This document shows, one piece after another, positions 54,030 through 62,931 of a stretch of DNA of 64,000 nucleotides. The DNA is taken from positions 62,001 through 126,000 of the forward strand of contig WGNR01000010.1 of the NCBI GenBank assembly GCA_016124445.1. The letters are read 5' to 3'. Made by a program: the position numbers and the translations under genes. Position 1 is the first letter of the stretch, and the number at the start of each line of letters is the position of its first letter. The notes beneath the pieces are model-generated. The model was not told the DNA's origin and ran no database searches. It worked only from the letters and a program-made list of their open reading frames with translations. The stretch comes from a bacterium. Lineage in GTDB: Bacteria > Planctomycetota > Planctomycetia > Pirellulales > Pirellulaceae.

Positions 54030-54063
54030 AAGCCCCAGCCCGCTGCCCCAGGGACTGGGGCTT
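54030..54063. terminator. Hairpin between the czcA-like and isochorismatase genes
   Basis: AAGCCCCAG pairs with CTGGGGCTT. It lies 20 bp past the czcA-like stop on the - strand, without a T run. Possibly a weak terminator. Confidence 0.4.
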
Positions 54064-54082
54064 GGTAGAGCGCCTCTTGTGC

Positions 54083-57000
54083 TTATGTTTCGAGCGTTTC
54101 CTCGAAGACAACCTCGTCCTTTTCCAGGGGTAGGCCATTAGCGAACCATGGATAGATGGCCGGGATCACCAGCGAAGTGAGCAGAGTCGAGGTGATCAGA
54201 CCGCCGATCACGACGGTGGCCAGCGGTCGCTGCATTTCAGCCCCATCACTGGTCGAAAGAGCCATCGGCAAGAAGCCCAGGCTGGCGACCATCGCGGTCA
54301 TCAGGATCGGCCGCAGACGAGCCAACGCCGTAATATGGCTGATTTCGTCGAGCGACGTCCCCAGCTTGCGCTGATGTTCAGCAGCGCTGACCCACACCAA
54401 ACCATTGAGCACCGCCACGCCGAAAAGGGCGATGAATCCAACCCCGGCCGAAATACTGAACGGCATATCGCGGAGGTAAAGTGCGAAGATCCCTCCGGAG
54501 GCTGCCATCGGCACGGCGAGGAAGATCAGCAAAGCCAAACGCATCGAGCCCAAGCTGGTGTGCAGCAGCAGCAGGATCACCAGTAGGACGATCGGCGTGA
54601 TGATCGCCAGGCGTTGGCTGGCCGATTGCAGATTCTCGAAGTCACCACCCCAGCGGATTTCATAACCGGCCGGAAGCTCGACTTCGCGCTCAACGGTAGC
54701 CTGGGCTTCGTGAACAAACGAAGCGACATCGCGTCCTCGAACGTTCGCAGCGATAAACGTCCGGCGACGATTGGCTTCATGCTCGATACCTGGCGGCGTT
54801 TCTTCCAGGTTGATTTCGGCCAGTTCTTTCAACGGAATCGGCTTGCCGCCTGAATCGGCAACCGGCAGTTGTTCGAGCAGCGAAAGGTTTTCTCGCCAAT
54901 CGACCGGAATGCGGACCATGATCGGGTAGCGCGCTCGGCCTTCAAAGATGAGCCCCACCTGCTTGCCGCCGATCGACGAAACGACATCGAGTACCGACTT
55001 GGCATCAATTCCGTAGCGAGCCAACTTGTCAGGCTGCGTCTTGATCGAAATGGTTGACAGGTTGGCCTGGTAGTCTGCTTTGACATCGACTGCGCCAGGG
55101 ATCTTGCGCAGTACCGATTCGATTTGCTTGCCTTTGGTGGCCAGGATATCCATGTCGTCGCCATATAGCAAAACGGCCACGTCTGCTTTCACACCGGCGA
55201 CCAATTCGTCGACCCGCATTTCGATCGGTTGTGTGAATCCGAAGGCGACGCCTGGGACGTTTCCGTTCAAGACGGTCGATAGCTCCTCGATCAGTTCGTC
55301 GCGAGTTTTCTCTTCAGGCCAATCGTGCGGCGGCTTCAGCAGCACCCAGACATCCGTTTGATGGACGCCCATGACGTCGTTCGCGATTTCAGGTCGGCCT
55401 GTTTTGCAGAAGACGGTTCTTACCTCGGGGAACTTCTTCACCAGGTTCTCAATCTGAGTCGACATGGTGATCGAGCCTTCCAGGGTGGCACTTGGCAGTC
55501 GCACGGCCTCGATCAGCAGGTCCCCTTCGTTCAAACGCGGCATGAACTCGGCACCCAGGTTCAATGCGACCGGGATGCTGATGGCGAAGACCGCGATCGC
55601 GATTGCCACCGTCGTGCCGGCATAGTGGATGGCACGGACAACAATCGGTTCGTACAGCACTTTGATCCAGCGAACAAGGAACACTTCCTTATCGTCAAGT
55701 TTCTTGGGGAGCATTAGCGACGCCATCGCCGGCATGAACGTCAGCGACAAAACCAGCGAGCCAGCCAGCGCGAAGAGCACCGTCAGCGCCATCGGCCGGA
55801 AAAGCTTACCTTCCGTTCCTTGCAGCAGCAGAATCGGCACAAACACCACCGAAATAATCAGCTCGCCAAACATGGTCGGCTTTCGCACTTCGATGGCGGC
55901 GTCGCGAATGGTCTGTAGATGCGACTTGCCTTCGTGGTTGTGTGCCAGGCGATGGATGCAGTTTTCGACCATGATCACCGAGCTGTCGACGATCAAACCA
56001 AAGTCGATCGCCCCCAGGCTCATCAAGCTGGCGGTCACTCCGGTCATATACATCACGTTGGTCGCAAAGAGCATCGACAGCGGAATGGCCAGCGCCACGA
56101 CGATACCGGCTCGCAAGCTGCCCAGCATGAACAGCAGCACGACAATCACCAGCAGACCGCCTTCGGTCAGGTTGGTCAGAACGGTCTTCAAGGTTCTGCC
56201 AATCAGCGAGGCACGATCGTAGGTAACTTCCAGGTGGACTCCTTCGGGTAATGTCTTTTCAATGTCTGCAAGGCGTGCTTTAGCCCGCTGGACCACTTCC
56301 CGCGAGTTCTCGCCGATCAGCATCATCACCAGGCCGGTGACCGCTTCGCCCCGGCCGTCGCGAGTGACGGCACCTTGGCGGGTCATGGGGGCGGTAGCCA
56401 CCTCGGCGACGTCGCGTACTAGAATCGGCGCGCCGTCATCTTCGCGCCGCAGGACAACGTTCTCGATATCTTCCTGATTGGTGAGAAGGGAGATGCCGCG
56501 AACGAACCGCTGTTCGCCATAATGCACGACATAGCCGCCGCCTGCGGTCGCGTTGTTGTTTTCCAGCCGCGCGAAAAGGTTCTCTAGGGTTAGCCCATAG
56601 CTCGTTAAACGATCCGGGTCAGGTCGGATCTCGAACGTTTTGTAGAAGCCGCCATGGGTGTTGATTTCCGTCACCCCTTTGACTTCGCGCAATCGTGGGG
56701 CGATTTCCCATTCCAGTATCGTGCGCAGGGCCATGGGTGAATGGCGATCGCTGCGGACCTCGAACTGCAGGATTTCGCCCAGAGCGGTCGTTAGCGGCCC
56801 AAGCGTCGGCGTTCCGTAGCCAGGTGGAATATCGGCCGCCGCCTGGGTCAATCGCTGCGAGACCAATTGCCGGGCCCAATAGACATCGGTTCCTTCTTTG
56901 AACACGATCGTCACCACCGAGATACCGAACTTCGAGACGCTTCGCAGCTCTTCGACATCGGGTAGACCGCTCATAATGTTTTCGACCGGATAGGTCACGT

Positions 57001-57190
57001 AGCGTTCGACTTCGACCGGCGAAAGTGAGCCGGCGTCGGTGACGACCTGGACCTGAACGTTGGTCATGTCAGGGACGGCGTCGATCGGAAGTTCGAGCCC
57101 CGAATAGACACCTGCCGCGGCCATCAAAAGCGTCAGCACAACGACCAGGCCGCGATTGGTGAGCGAGAATTCAATCAGACGCGTCAGCAT
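54083..57190 (-). CDS. Heavy-metal efflux RND transporter (CzcA/HME1-like)
   Basis: 1035 residues, the normal RND length, with twelve predicted helices and two large periplasmic loops. The N-terminus (TRLIEFSLTNRGLVVVLTLL) and VPDMTNVQVQVVTDAGSLSP are typical of the heavy-metal (HME) branch. In the fourth helix the sequence is IDFGLIVDSSVIMVENC, matching DFGxxxD[G/S]xxxxxEN, in which two Asp and one Glu carry protons in divalent-metal (Zn, Co, Cd, Ni) pumps. CusA-type copper/silver pumps have Ala at the first Asp. So a divalent cation is more likely than copper. It starts 56 bp after the adaptor gene. No outer-membrane channel gene is nearby. Confidence 0.93.
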   Translation of the reverse strand: MLTRLIEFSLTNRGLVVVLTLLMAAAGVYSGLELPIDAVPDMTNVQVQVVTDAGSLSPVEVERYVTYPVENIMSGLPDVEELRSVSKFGISVVTIVFKEGTDVYWARQLVSQRLTQAAADIPPGYGTPTLGPLTTALGEILQFEVRSDRHSPMALRTILEWEIAPRLREVKGVTEINTHGGFYKTFEIRPDPDRLTSYGLTLENLFARLENNNATAGGGYVVHYGEQRFVRGISLLTNQEDIENVVLRREDDGAPILVRDVAEVATAPMTRQGAVTRDGRGEAVTGLVMMLIGENSREVVQRAKARLADIEKTLPEGVHLEVTYDRASLIGRTLKTVLTNLTEGGLLVIVVLLFMLGSLRAGIVVALAIPLSMLFATNVMYMTGVTASLMSLGAIDFGLIVDSSVIMVENCIHRLAHNHEGKSHLQTIRDAAIEVRKPTMFGELIISVVFVPILLLQGTEGKLFRPMALTVLFALAGSLVLSLTFMPAMASLMLPKKLDDKEVFLVRWIKVLYEPIVVRAIHYAGTTVAIAIAVFAISIPVALNLGAEFMPRLNEGDLLIEAVRLPSATLEGSITMSTQIENLVKKFPEVRTVFCKTGRPEIANDVMGVHQTDVWVLLKPPHDWPEEKTRDELIEELSTVLNGNVPGVAFGFTQPIEMRVDELVAGVKADVAVLLYGDDMDILATKGKQIESVLRKIPGAVDVKADYQANLSTISIKTQPDKLARYGIDAKSVLDVVSSIGGKQVGLIFEGRARYPIMVRIPVDWRENLSLLEQLPVADSGGKPIPLKELAEINLEETPPGIEHEANRRRTFIAANVRGRDVASFVHEAQATVEREVELPAGYEIRWGGDFENLQSASQRLAIITPIVLLVILLLLHTSLGSMRLALLIFLAVPMAASGGIFALYLRDMPFSISAGVGFIALFGVAVLNGLVWVSAAEHQRKLGTSLDEISHITALARLRPILMTAMVASLGFLPMALSTSDGAEMQRPLATVVIGGLITSTLLTSLVIPAIYPWFANGLPLEKDEVVFEETLET

Positions 57191-57246
57191 GAAACGATCT
57201 CAGAACGATACAAAGGGCGGGGTAGGGGCATGGCCGAGGGTTATTC

Positions 57247-58731
57247 CTATTCGCCTTCCAGCAGCCATTCAGACTTGAGGAGGAAGGCGTTCTTCTGCAC
57301 GACTGGCTGGCCGAGTCGCAGCCCATCGCGGATTTCGATCCACTCTTCCGATTCCAGGCCGGTCGTTACCGGGACGCACTGAAATTTGTAGTCGTCAATG
57401 GCGACAAACACGAATGACTTGTCATCGTGATGGACGATCGATTCCGGGCGAACTGCCAGCACGTTTCTCGGATCGCCGATCGGAAGGCTGACGCGAGCAA
57501 ACATGCCGGGCCGCATCAATCCATTGGGGTTCTTCAGTTTGGCAACCACCGGGACCGAATTGGTTCCAGCACCGACTTCCCGGCCGACGTACTGAACCAC
57601 GGCGGAGAATTTTCTCTCTTCGAGCGCCGGAACCGCGATTTCGATTTCGGTTCCGCCAGCAATCGATACGGCTGGCCAGTCCTTCTCGCGAATGTCAGCG
57701 GAAACGTACAGGGAGGAAGTATCGGCGAGGGTAAAGATCTTATCGGCGCGGTAAATCCGTTCGTTGGCGGCCAGGTTTCGCGATTCGACGGTGCCGTTCA
57801 TCGGCGCGCGGATCTCAAGAACTGAAATCGTTTCCTCGTCCGTACCGGCGAACATTGGGTTTTCGGTACCTACAAGAGCATGCAGAACCTGGCGGGCCAC
57901 TTCGGTTTGCCGCTGGGAGTTGGCCAATTCGGCGGCTGCTTCCTTCTCGGCCTGACGAGCATCGAAGGTGGCCTGATCGCGGGCCGCTTCATACTCGGCA
58001 AGTGCAATTTGAACGTTGGTCTGGCGTTCTCGGACGGTTCGTTCCGGAATCGCACCGGTGCCGACCAGGGGTTCAATGTTGCCAAGCAAGTCTCGGGCAA
58101 GCAACAGATTGGCATAGGCAGGCTGCAGTTTCTGGCGATAGTTGCCGAGGGCCTGGCCTTGGAATTCTTTTTCCAAATCCGAAATCTTGGCCTTATCTTC
58201 CAGCATGGCAACCAATCGTTTCAGGTTGTCCGAGACCTCTTTGGCCCTTTCCGCTCTCGCTGCCGAGAGACCCTCTTGGGCCTCGCGATGCATCAACTCG
58301 GCACGTGCTTCGCCGATTTGAGGGCTGGCGATGGTGGCCAGTAGTTCCCCCTTAACGACGGTGTCACCGGGTTGGACCAACATGCTTTGCAGAATCCCGT
58401 CGATCGGCGTCCGTACGTCGACATGCTTGGTCTGATCGTAGGTAACGCGGCCAGGGACGACGTGCGTATGCTGAATTGAATGTTCTTGGACCGGGGCAAC
58501 GACAAACTCGGCCGTGTTCAATTTGCCTGCCGGAAGGGTCAAGATGGTGTTCATCGGCTCTTCTTCCGGGGCAGCGGCAACCTCTTCGGCATGCTGCTCG
58601 GGCTCGGTCCCCATGTGATGCACGGCAAGCCAGCCGGCACCCAACACCCCCAATACCAAAACGGATGGTATGGCCTTCACAATTCCAGAGAGGATAGACG
58701 ATCGGCTTGCGGCAGCTGGCTCAGGGGGCAT
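57247..58731 (-). CDS. RND efflux periplasmic adaptor (CzcB-like)
   Basis: 494 residues from the ATG at 58731; an upstream ATG at 58779 adds 16 residues. One N-terminal membrane helix (IPSVLVLGVLGAGWLAVHH) anchors it. The lipoyl half-motif is VDVRTPIDGILQSMLVQPGD, a long helical hairpin spans about 165-290, and the second barrel half includes APMNGTVESRNLAANERIY, VSADIREKD and MFARVSLPIGDP. It links the CzcA-like pump to an outer-membrane channel not encoded here. No His-rich insertion is present. The gene is divergent from the two-component system at 59-60.5 kb. Confidence 0.92.
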   Translation of the reverse strand: MPPEPAAASRSSILSGIVKAIPSVLVLGVLGAGWLAVHHMGTEPEQHAEEVAAAPEEEPMNTILTLPAGKLNTAEFVVAPVQEHSIQHTHVVPGRVTYDQTKHVDVRTPIDGILQSMLVQPGDTVVKGELLATIASPQIGEARAELMHREAQEGLSAARAERAKEVSDNLKRLVAMLEDKAKISDLEKEFQGQALGNYRQKLQPAYANLLLARDLLGNIEPLVGTGAIPERTVRERQTNVQIALAEYEAARDQATFDARQAEKEAAAELANSQRQTEVARQVLHALVGTENPMFAGTDEETISVLEIRAPMNGTVESRNLAANERIYRADKIFTLADTSSLYVSADIREKDWPAVSIAGGTEIEIAVPALEERKFSAVVQYVGREVGAGTNSVPVVAKLKNPNGLMRPGMFARVSLPIGDPRNVLAVRPESIVHHDDKSFVFVAIDDYKFQCVPVTTGLESEEWIEIRDGLRLGQPVVQKNAFLLKSEWLLEGE

Positions 58732-58996
58732 AGTTCGTTTCCGACAATCGGCTGGGTGGGAGGTGGGACGGCAGTGCAAGGCTTTTACCCGGTCTCACTT
58801 GCATCCTGTTTATTGTTCACTGCCGGTATCTGGCTCACAATTCGGGAAAAACCGAAATCCGGCCAGGTTTGTGGGGGTTTCCCTGACATCGTGGGAAGGC
58901 GAAGGTTTCTGTCTGGTATTAAACTAGCTTTCAGGCACCCCAGTGCGGTGCGATTGATTGAGGTTCGATTGTTTTTTCCCAGGCCGACCATTCTCC

Positions 58997-59878
58997 ATGA
59001 CCAATTTAAGCGTGGGATCGGTGTACCCGGTTCGTCCTATTCGAGTGTCGCTGATCATTTTGTCGGTGGTCTTTCTGTCCGAGATCTTGTTCATGTTGTC
59101 GTTGCCGGTCTTGTTCGGCAACACGCATTTCTCTTGGATCGAGACAACGCTGGATGCGGCGATGCTGACGGTGGTGCTGTTACCGGTTTTGTGGTTCACG
59201 GTAATTCGTCCTCTGCAGGAACTGGCCCAGATGCGGGCTCGGCTGTTGGATGAATTTATTATCCTGCAGGAAGAAGAGCGGAGGCGGATCGCTTTCGACC
59301 TGCACGACGAGATCGGGCAATCGCTGACATCCGTGATGATGGGACTGCGAGCGCTGGGGGATCAGCCCAATGCAATGTCCGATCGCGAACGCTTGAACGA
59401 TCTGCGCGAGATTGTGAATCAGGCCGTCAACGAAGTTCGCCGGATTGCCAACGGGCTGCGGCCAGCGGCTCTGGATCACTTGGGTTTGCTTTCGGCGCTG
59501 CAGCGGATGGCGGAAGATACCCGCCAGATCCATGACCTCGAGGTTGAGTGCAGTTTGGAGGTGGGAGATGTCTCGACTCTTTCCGTTCCGCTGCAGACGG
59601 CGATTTATCGAATTGTGCAAGAGGCACTCACCAATGTATTGCGTCATGCCGACGCCGACAAAGTGCGGGTTCTCGTGGCACGAGGGAAGTCAGAGGTGCT
59701 GATCGAAATCGAGGACAATGGACGCGGGCTGGATAACTTGGACAACAAAGACGAAAATCGTGGAATGGGGCTGCAGGGAATGGAGAAACGAGCTTCGCTA
59801 TTCGGAGGCGATTTTAAGACGACCAGTGCTGCCGGCCGGGGAACATTGATTCGCGTGAGGTTGCCAATCCGCCAATGA
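58997..59878 (+). CDS. Sensor histidine kinase, NarL/HisKA_3 type
   Basis: 293 residues from ATG 58997, the first residue of a sensible membrane protein; an ATG 13 codons upstream is possible. Two hydrophobic stretches (VSLIILSVVFLSEILFMLSL and AAMLTVVLLPVLWFTV) enclose a very short periplasmic loop. The phospho-acceptor lies in FDLHDEIGQSL, and the ATPase domain has VQEALTNVLRHA, IEDNGRGLD and GMGLQGMEKRASLFGG. With almost no external sensor it probably reads a membrane or intracellular cue. It overlaps the next gene by four bases (ATGA). Confidence 0.92.
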   Translation: MTNLSVGSVYPVRPIRVSLIILSVVFLSEILFMLSLPVLFGNTHFSWIETTLDAAMLTVVLLPVLWFTVIRPLQELAQMRARLLDEFIILQEEERRRIAFDLHDEIGQSLTSVMMGLRALGDQPNAMSDRERLNDLREIVNQAVNEVRRIANGLRPAALDHLGLLSALQRMAEDTRQIHDLEVECSLEVGDVSTLSVPLQTAIYRIVQEALTNVLRHADADKVRVLVARGKSEVLIEIEDNGRGLDNLDNKDENRGMGLQGMEKRASLFGGDFKTTSAAGRGTLIRVRLPIRQ

Positions 59879-60555
59879 ACGATGCCAAGAAAATTCGACT
59901 GGTGATTGCCGACGATCACAGTGTCTTTCGATCTGGACTCAAACTGCTTCTTCAAGCGAACCAGGATATGGAAGTGATCGGCGAAGTCGCTGATGCTGAC
60001 CAGATTCTGCCGAGCGTCAAGCAATGGAAGCCGGACGTACTGATTTTGGACCTGTCGATGCCGGGCGGAAGCAGTTTGCCCTATGTTGAAAGCCTGCGGC
60101 GGGAAGTTCCGGAAACTCGAATTCTGGTTCTATCGATGCATGATGATCTGGCCGTGGTGCGTGCGGCATTGGCATCGGGCGCCAGCGGGTACGTCGTCAA
60201 GGCGGCTGCCGATACGGAGGTTGCGACCGCGATTCGAGCCGTGGCGAGCGGAAAGATGTTCGTTGATTTCGACTTCGCCCCAGGCCAGGTAGGCAGCCTG
60301 TTGAATTCTGATAGCCAATCGGCCCACGATGATCGGCAAGGTCCGCTAGCGGGATTGAGTGCTCGCGAGAGAGAGGTCTTCCTGCAGTTGGCAAAAGGCT
60401 ACACGAATCAAGAGATTGCCGATGAGCTTGATCTGAGTGTGAAGACGGTAGAAACCTATCGGGGAAGAATTGGGGTCAAGCTTGGCCTCCGCAGCCGAGC
60501 TGATTTCGTCCGCTTTGCGGTTGAGCTTGGCTTGATCGGGCCTGGAAATTACTGA
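59875..60555 (+). CDS. NarL/LuxR-family response regulator
   Basis: 226 residues. Receiver domain with DD near the start (IADDHSVF), acceptor Asp in VLILDLSMPGGS, and LSMHDD with the switch Ser. A LuxR-type helix-turn-helix ends the protein (LSAREREVFLQLAKGYTNQE and VKTVETYRGRIGVKLGL). It is encoded with its kinase in an overlapping pair, between two RND pumps. Control of one or both pumps is a reasonable inference. Confidence 0.95.
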   Translation: MNDAKKIRLVIADDHSVFRSGLKLLLQANQDMEVIGEVADADQILPSVKQWKPDVLILDLSMPGGSSLPYVESLRREVPETRILVLSMHDDLAVVRAALASGASGYVVKAAADTEVATAIRAVASGKMFVDFDFAPGQVGSLLNSDSQSAHDDRQGPLAGLSAREREVFLQLAKGYTNQEIADELDLSVKTVETYRGRIGVKLGLRSRADFVRFAVELGLIGPGNY

Positions 60556-61005
60556 TTCTTCTGGGGGGAATCCCTGTTCTGAAACGACCAAGTGTATTGG
60601 TGTAAGAGCGATATCTAAAAAAAAGTTTATTCCAAGACACTTCGTTCTGAACCCCTGCGATTTACCGCAATCGGTGTCCTGGAGAGGGGGTTGGAGATTG
60701 GCATTGCTAAGCTACGCTCCTTCGTTTGGTAATGATGGAGGGAAATCGGGCGTTGCTTGTCCAATGTCAAGATTTCTCGCGATTGAGGATGGCCCAAGTC
60801 AGTAAATACCAATAAAATAGTTGATCTCACTTCGGCTTGCCCCGATAGCCGATGTTAATTAGGATTCCCCAAAGTGTAATACAGTCGACGGATCGACGTA
60901 GTTACCGTCTCTATCCACAATTGTGTGACGAACGTGTTCGGACTACGTACTCAACGCGGTAATTCTGGACAGTTGGCCAGCGCCAACGGTGGAGTTGCTG
61001 TGTTG
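60556..61005. other. Intergenic region before the small His-rich gene
   Basis: 450 bp without a confident gene. A longer frame for the next gene opens at a GTG (60925) inside it. An AT-rich stretch with an A8 run lies near 60617, and AATACCAATAAAATAG near 60810 is promoter-like. No tRNA or clear terminator was seen after the response regulator. Confidence 0.4.
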
Positions 61006-61344
61006 ATGCGTCTTCTTCAACGAACCGGATTGCCCTGGGGTCCTCGCCCTTGGCAAACAGTTCTCGTCCTCTTTTACGCGACCTGGATGATCTGTGGCCT
61101 GCTGCAGGTTCATCATCACCCCAATGGTAAGCCGTGTCATCCGCACTCAGGTGACTCTGAATACGCGGAAATGACCGAAACCGAGGCAGAGGTCGAAGCC
61201 GAGATCATCCTGCTGGCGACAATGCCGTATGTGATGACCCCATTCGCGGAAGTTCCCGTGTACCGGCTGGTTCAAGAACCACTTCAATGTAAAGCCTCTT
61301 TACCTCGATCCACGTCCTTGTTGCGTGGGCCACCGGTTGCCTAA
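61006..61344 (+). CDS. Small membrane-associated protein with a His-rich segment
   Basis: 112 residues from the ATG at 61006, with GGAG 11 nt upstream; a GTG at 60925 would add 27 residues without signal character. A hydrophobic segment (WQTVLVLFYATWMICGLL) is followed by HHHPNGKPCHPH, a likely metal-binding cluster, and an acidic region (EMTETEAEVEAEI). No family was recognised. The gene stands between the NarL-type system and the second RND operon. Confidence 0.55.
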   Translation: MRLLQRTGLPWGPRPWQTVLVLFYATWMICGLLQVHHHPNGKPCHPHSGDSEYAEMTETEAEVEAEIILLATMPYVMTPFAEVPVYRLVQEPLQCKASLPRSTSLLRGPPVA

Positions 61345-61696
61345 TAATTCGATAAGGACCTGGGTGCTTCTGCACTGCCTGGGTGAATTAGGCAGCTAGC
61401 AGTCCTCAGAGTTCTTGAATCTTTCCCCTGCCCCCCGTTAATGCCCCTTAGAAAAGCGAGTCGATTGCCTTGGCGAGATGCCAACCAGGCAAGTCGCCCG
61501 TCGCAATCAGCCAACCAAGCAAATTGATCGTGGCTACTTCCAGCTAACCGTCCGCGGGATGCCCGGTAGCTAGTCCCGACCCGTGTCTCGTGAGGGAACG
61601 GTAGAGTTTGTTTTGACCCCCGACGATCTTTGTTCATTCCCAACCCTGGCACCCTGGCCCGGGTCATGATTTAAAAAACGAGGTTTGTAAACCAAT
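61345..61696. other. Intergenic region upstream of the second RND operon
   Basis: 352 bp without an ORF. A broken inverted repeat (TTGCCTtGG ... CC..AGGCAA) near 61469-61496 and the promoter of the efflux operon may lie here. Nothing definite was called. Confidence 0.35.
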
Positions 61697-62917
61697 ATGA
61701 AAGTCACAGCCACTGCGGCCATTTTGCTAGGACTCTTCTGTCTCGTGTTGACGGGTTGTGAGTCGCAAGCGGAATCTCATGAGGCCCATGGAGAAACGCC
61801 AGCCGAGGGACATGCCGGTGAGGCGAGTCACTCCGAACATGGTGCGGCAACCGGCGGCGAGCACGCCGAGTCCCATGGAGAAGGTGAGGGTGAAGGCCAC
61901 GCACACCGAATCATTTGTACCACTCCAGTTCACATGGACGTGATCAGCACGCAGCAATACGTCTGCCAGATCCACTCGTGCCAGCACATCGAAGTTCGTG
62001 CTCTGGAAGGTGGTTATCTTGAAGAGATCCGGATCAACGAAGGTCAGTCGGTCGACAAGGGCTACCTGATGTTCAAGATCCGACCGGTCCTCTACAAGGC
62101 ACGTCTCGATTCCGAAGAAGCTGAAATGCAGCGGATCGAAATCGAAGTGAAGAACACCGAAAACCTGGTCGCGAAGGGCATCGTTTCGATGCCGGAGCTG
62201 CAGATCAAAAAGGCGGAACTGGCCAAGGCCAAAGCCCGCGTCGAACTGGCTCGTGCCGAGTTGAATTTCACCGACGTTACCGCGCCGTTTCCTGGTATCG
62301 TTGACCACCAGAAAATGCAGTTGGGTAGCTTGATTGAAGAAGGCGATGTGCTGACAACCTTGTCCGACAACAGCCTGATGTGGGTTTACTTCAACGTGCC
62401 GGAAGCTCGTTATCTCGAGTACAAGCAGCAGCTCGACAAGGACAAGGCAGCTGGCAGCGAAAGCCACTTGAACATCGAGCTGAAGCTCGCCAATGGCGAA
62501 ATCTTCAATCAGCCAGGTAAGATCGGTGCAATCGAAGCGGACTTCAATAACCTGACCGGTAACATTCCCTTCCGTGCTGACTTCCCGAATCCCAATAGCC
62601 TGTTGCGTAACGGCCAGACCGGTACGATCTTGATTCACCGCAAGTTGGAAAACGCCCTGGTGATTCCTCAGCGTGCGTCGTACGAAATTCTGGCAAAACG
62701 TTACTGCTACGTCGTCGACAAAGATGGTGTTGTGCACCAGCGCGATATCGAAATCCAAACGGAATTGGAAGATCTCTTCGTGCTGAAGAGTGGCGTCGAG
62801 CCAGGCGACAAGATCATCTTCGAGGGTATCCGCCAAGTGCGTCCTGGCGATAAGATCACCTACGACTATGAGAAGCCTGAAGAGATTCTGAAGAACCTGA
62901 AATACCACGCAGAGTAA
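61697..62917 (+). CDS. RND efflux adaptor lipoprotein with a His-rich N-terminal region
   Basis: 406 residues. A lipoprotein signal (TAAILLGLFCLVLTGC) anchors it at the membrane. Residues about 25-75 contain nine His in a Gly/Glu/Ala background (HEAHGETPAEGHAGEASHSE and on), which could bind metal ions. The adaptor core follows: HIEVRALEGGYLEEIRINEGQ (lipoyl half), a short helical hairpin (about 140-200), DVTAPFPGIVDHQKMQLG, and FRADFPNPNSLLRNGQTGTI (barrel). It matches AcrA/MexE-type adaptors of the HAE1 branch. The transporter gene starts 14 bp later, behind an AGGAGG site. Confidence 0.9.
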   Translation: MKVTATAAILLGLFCLVLTGCESQAESHEAHGETPAEGHAGEASHSEHGAATGGEHAESHGEGEGEGHAHRIICTTPVHMDVISTQQYVCQIHSCQHIEVRALEGGYLEEIRINEGQSVDKGYLMFKIRPVLYKARLDSEEAEMQRIEIEVKNTENLVAKGIVSMPELQIKKAELAKAKARVELARAELNFTDVTAPFPGIVDHQKMQLGSLIEEGDVLTTLSDNSLMWVYFNVPEARYLEYKQQLDKDKAAGSESHLNIELKLANGEIFNQPGKIGAIEADFNNLTGNIPFRADFPNPNSLLRNGQTGTILIHRKLENALVIPQRASYEILAKRYCYVVDKDGVVHQRDIEIQTELEDLFVLKSGVEPGDKIIFEGIRQVRPGDKITYDYEKPEEILKNLKYHAE

Positions 62918-62931
62918 AGGAGGACTCGCTA

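Noticed and set aside
61727..62908. A 393-codon frame antisense to the efflux adaptor
   Set aside because: The + strand adaptor has signal, lipobox and lipoyl motifs; no independent support exists.
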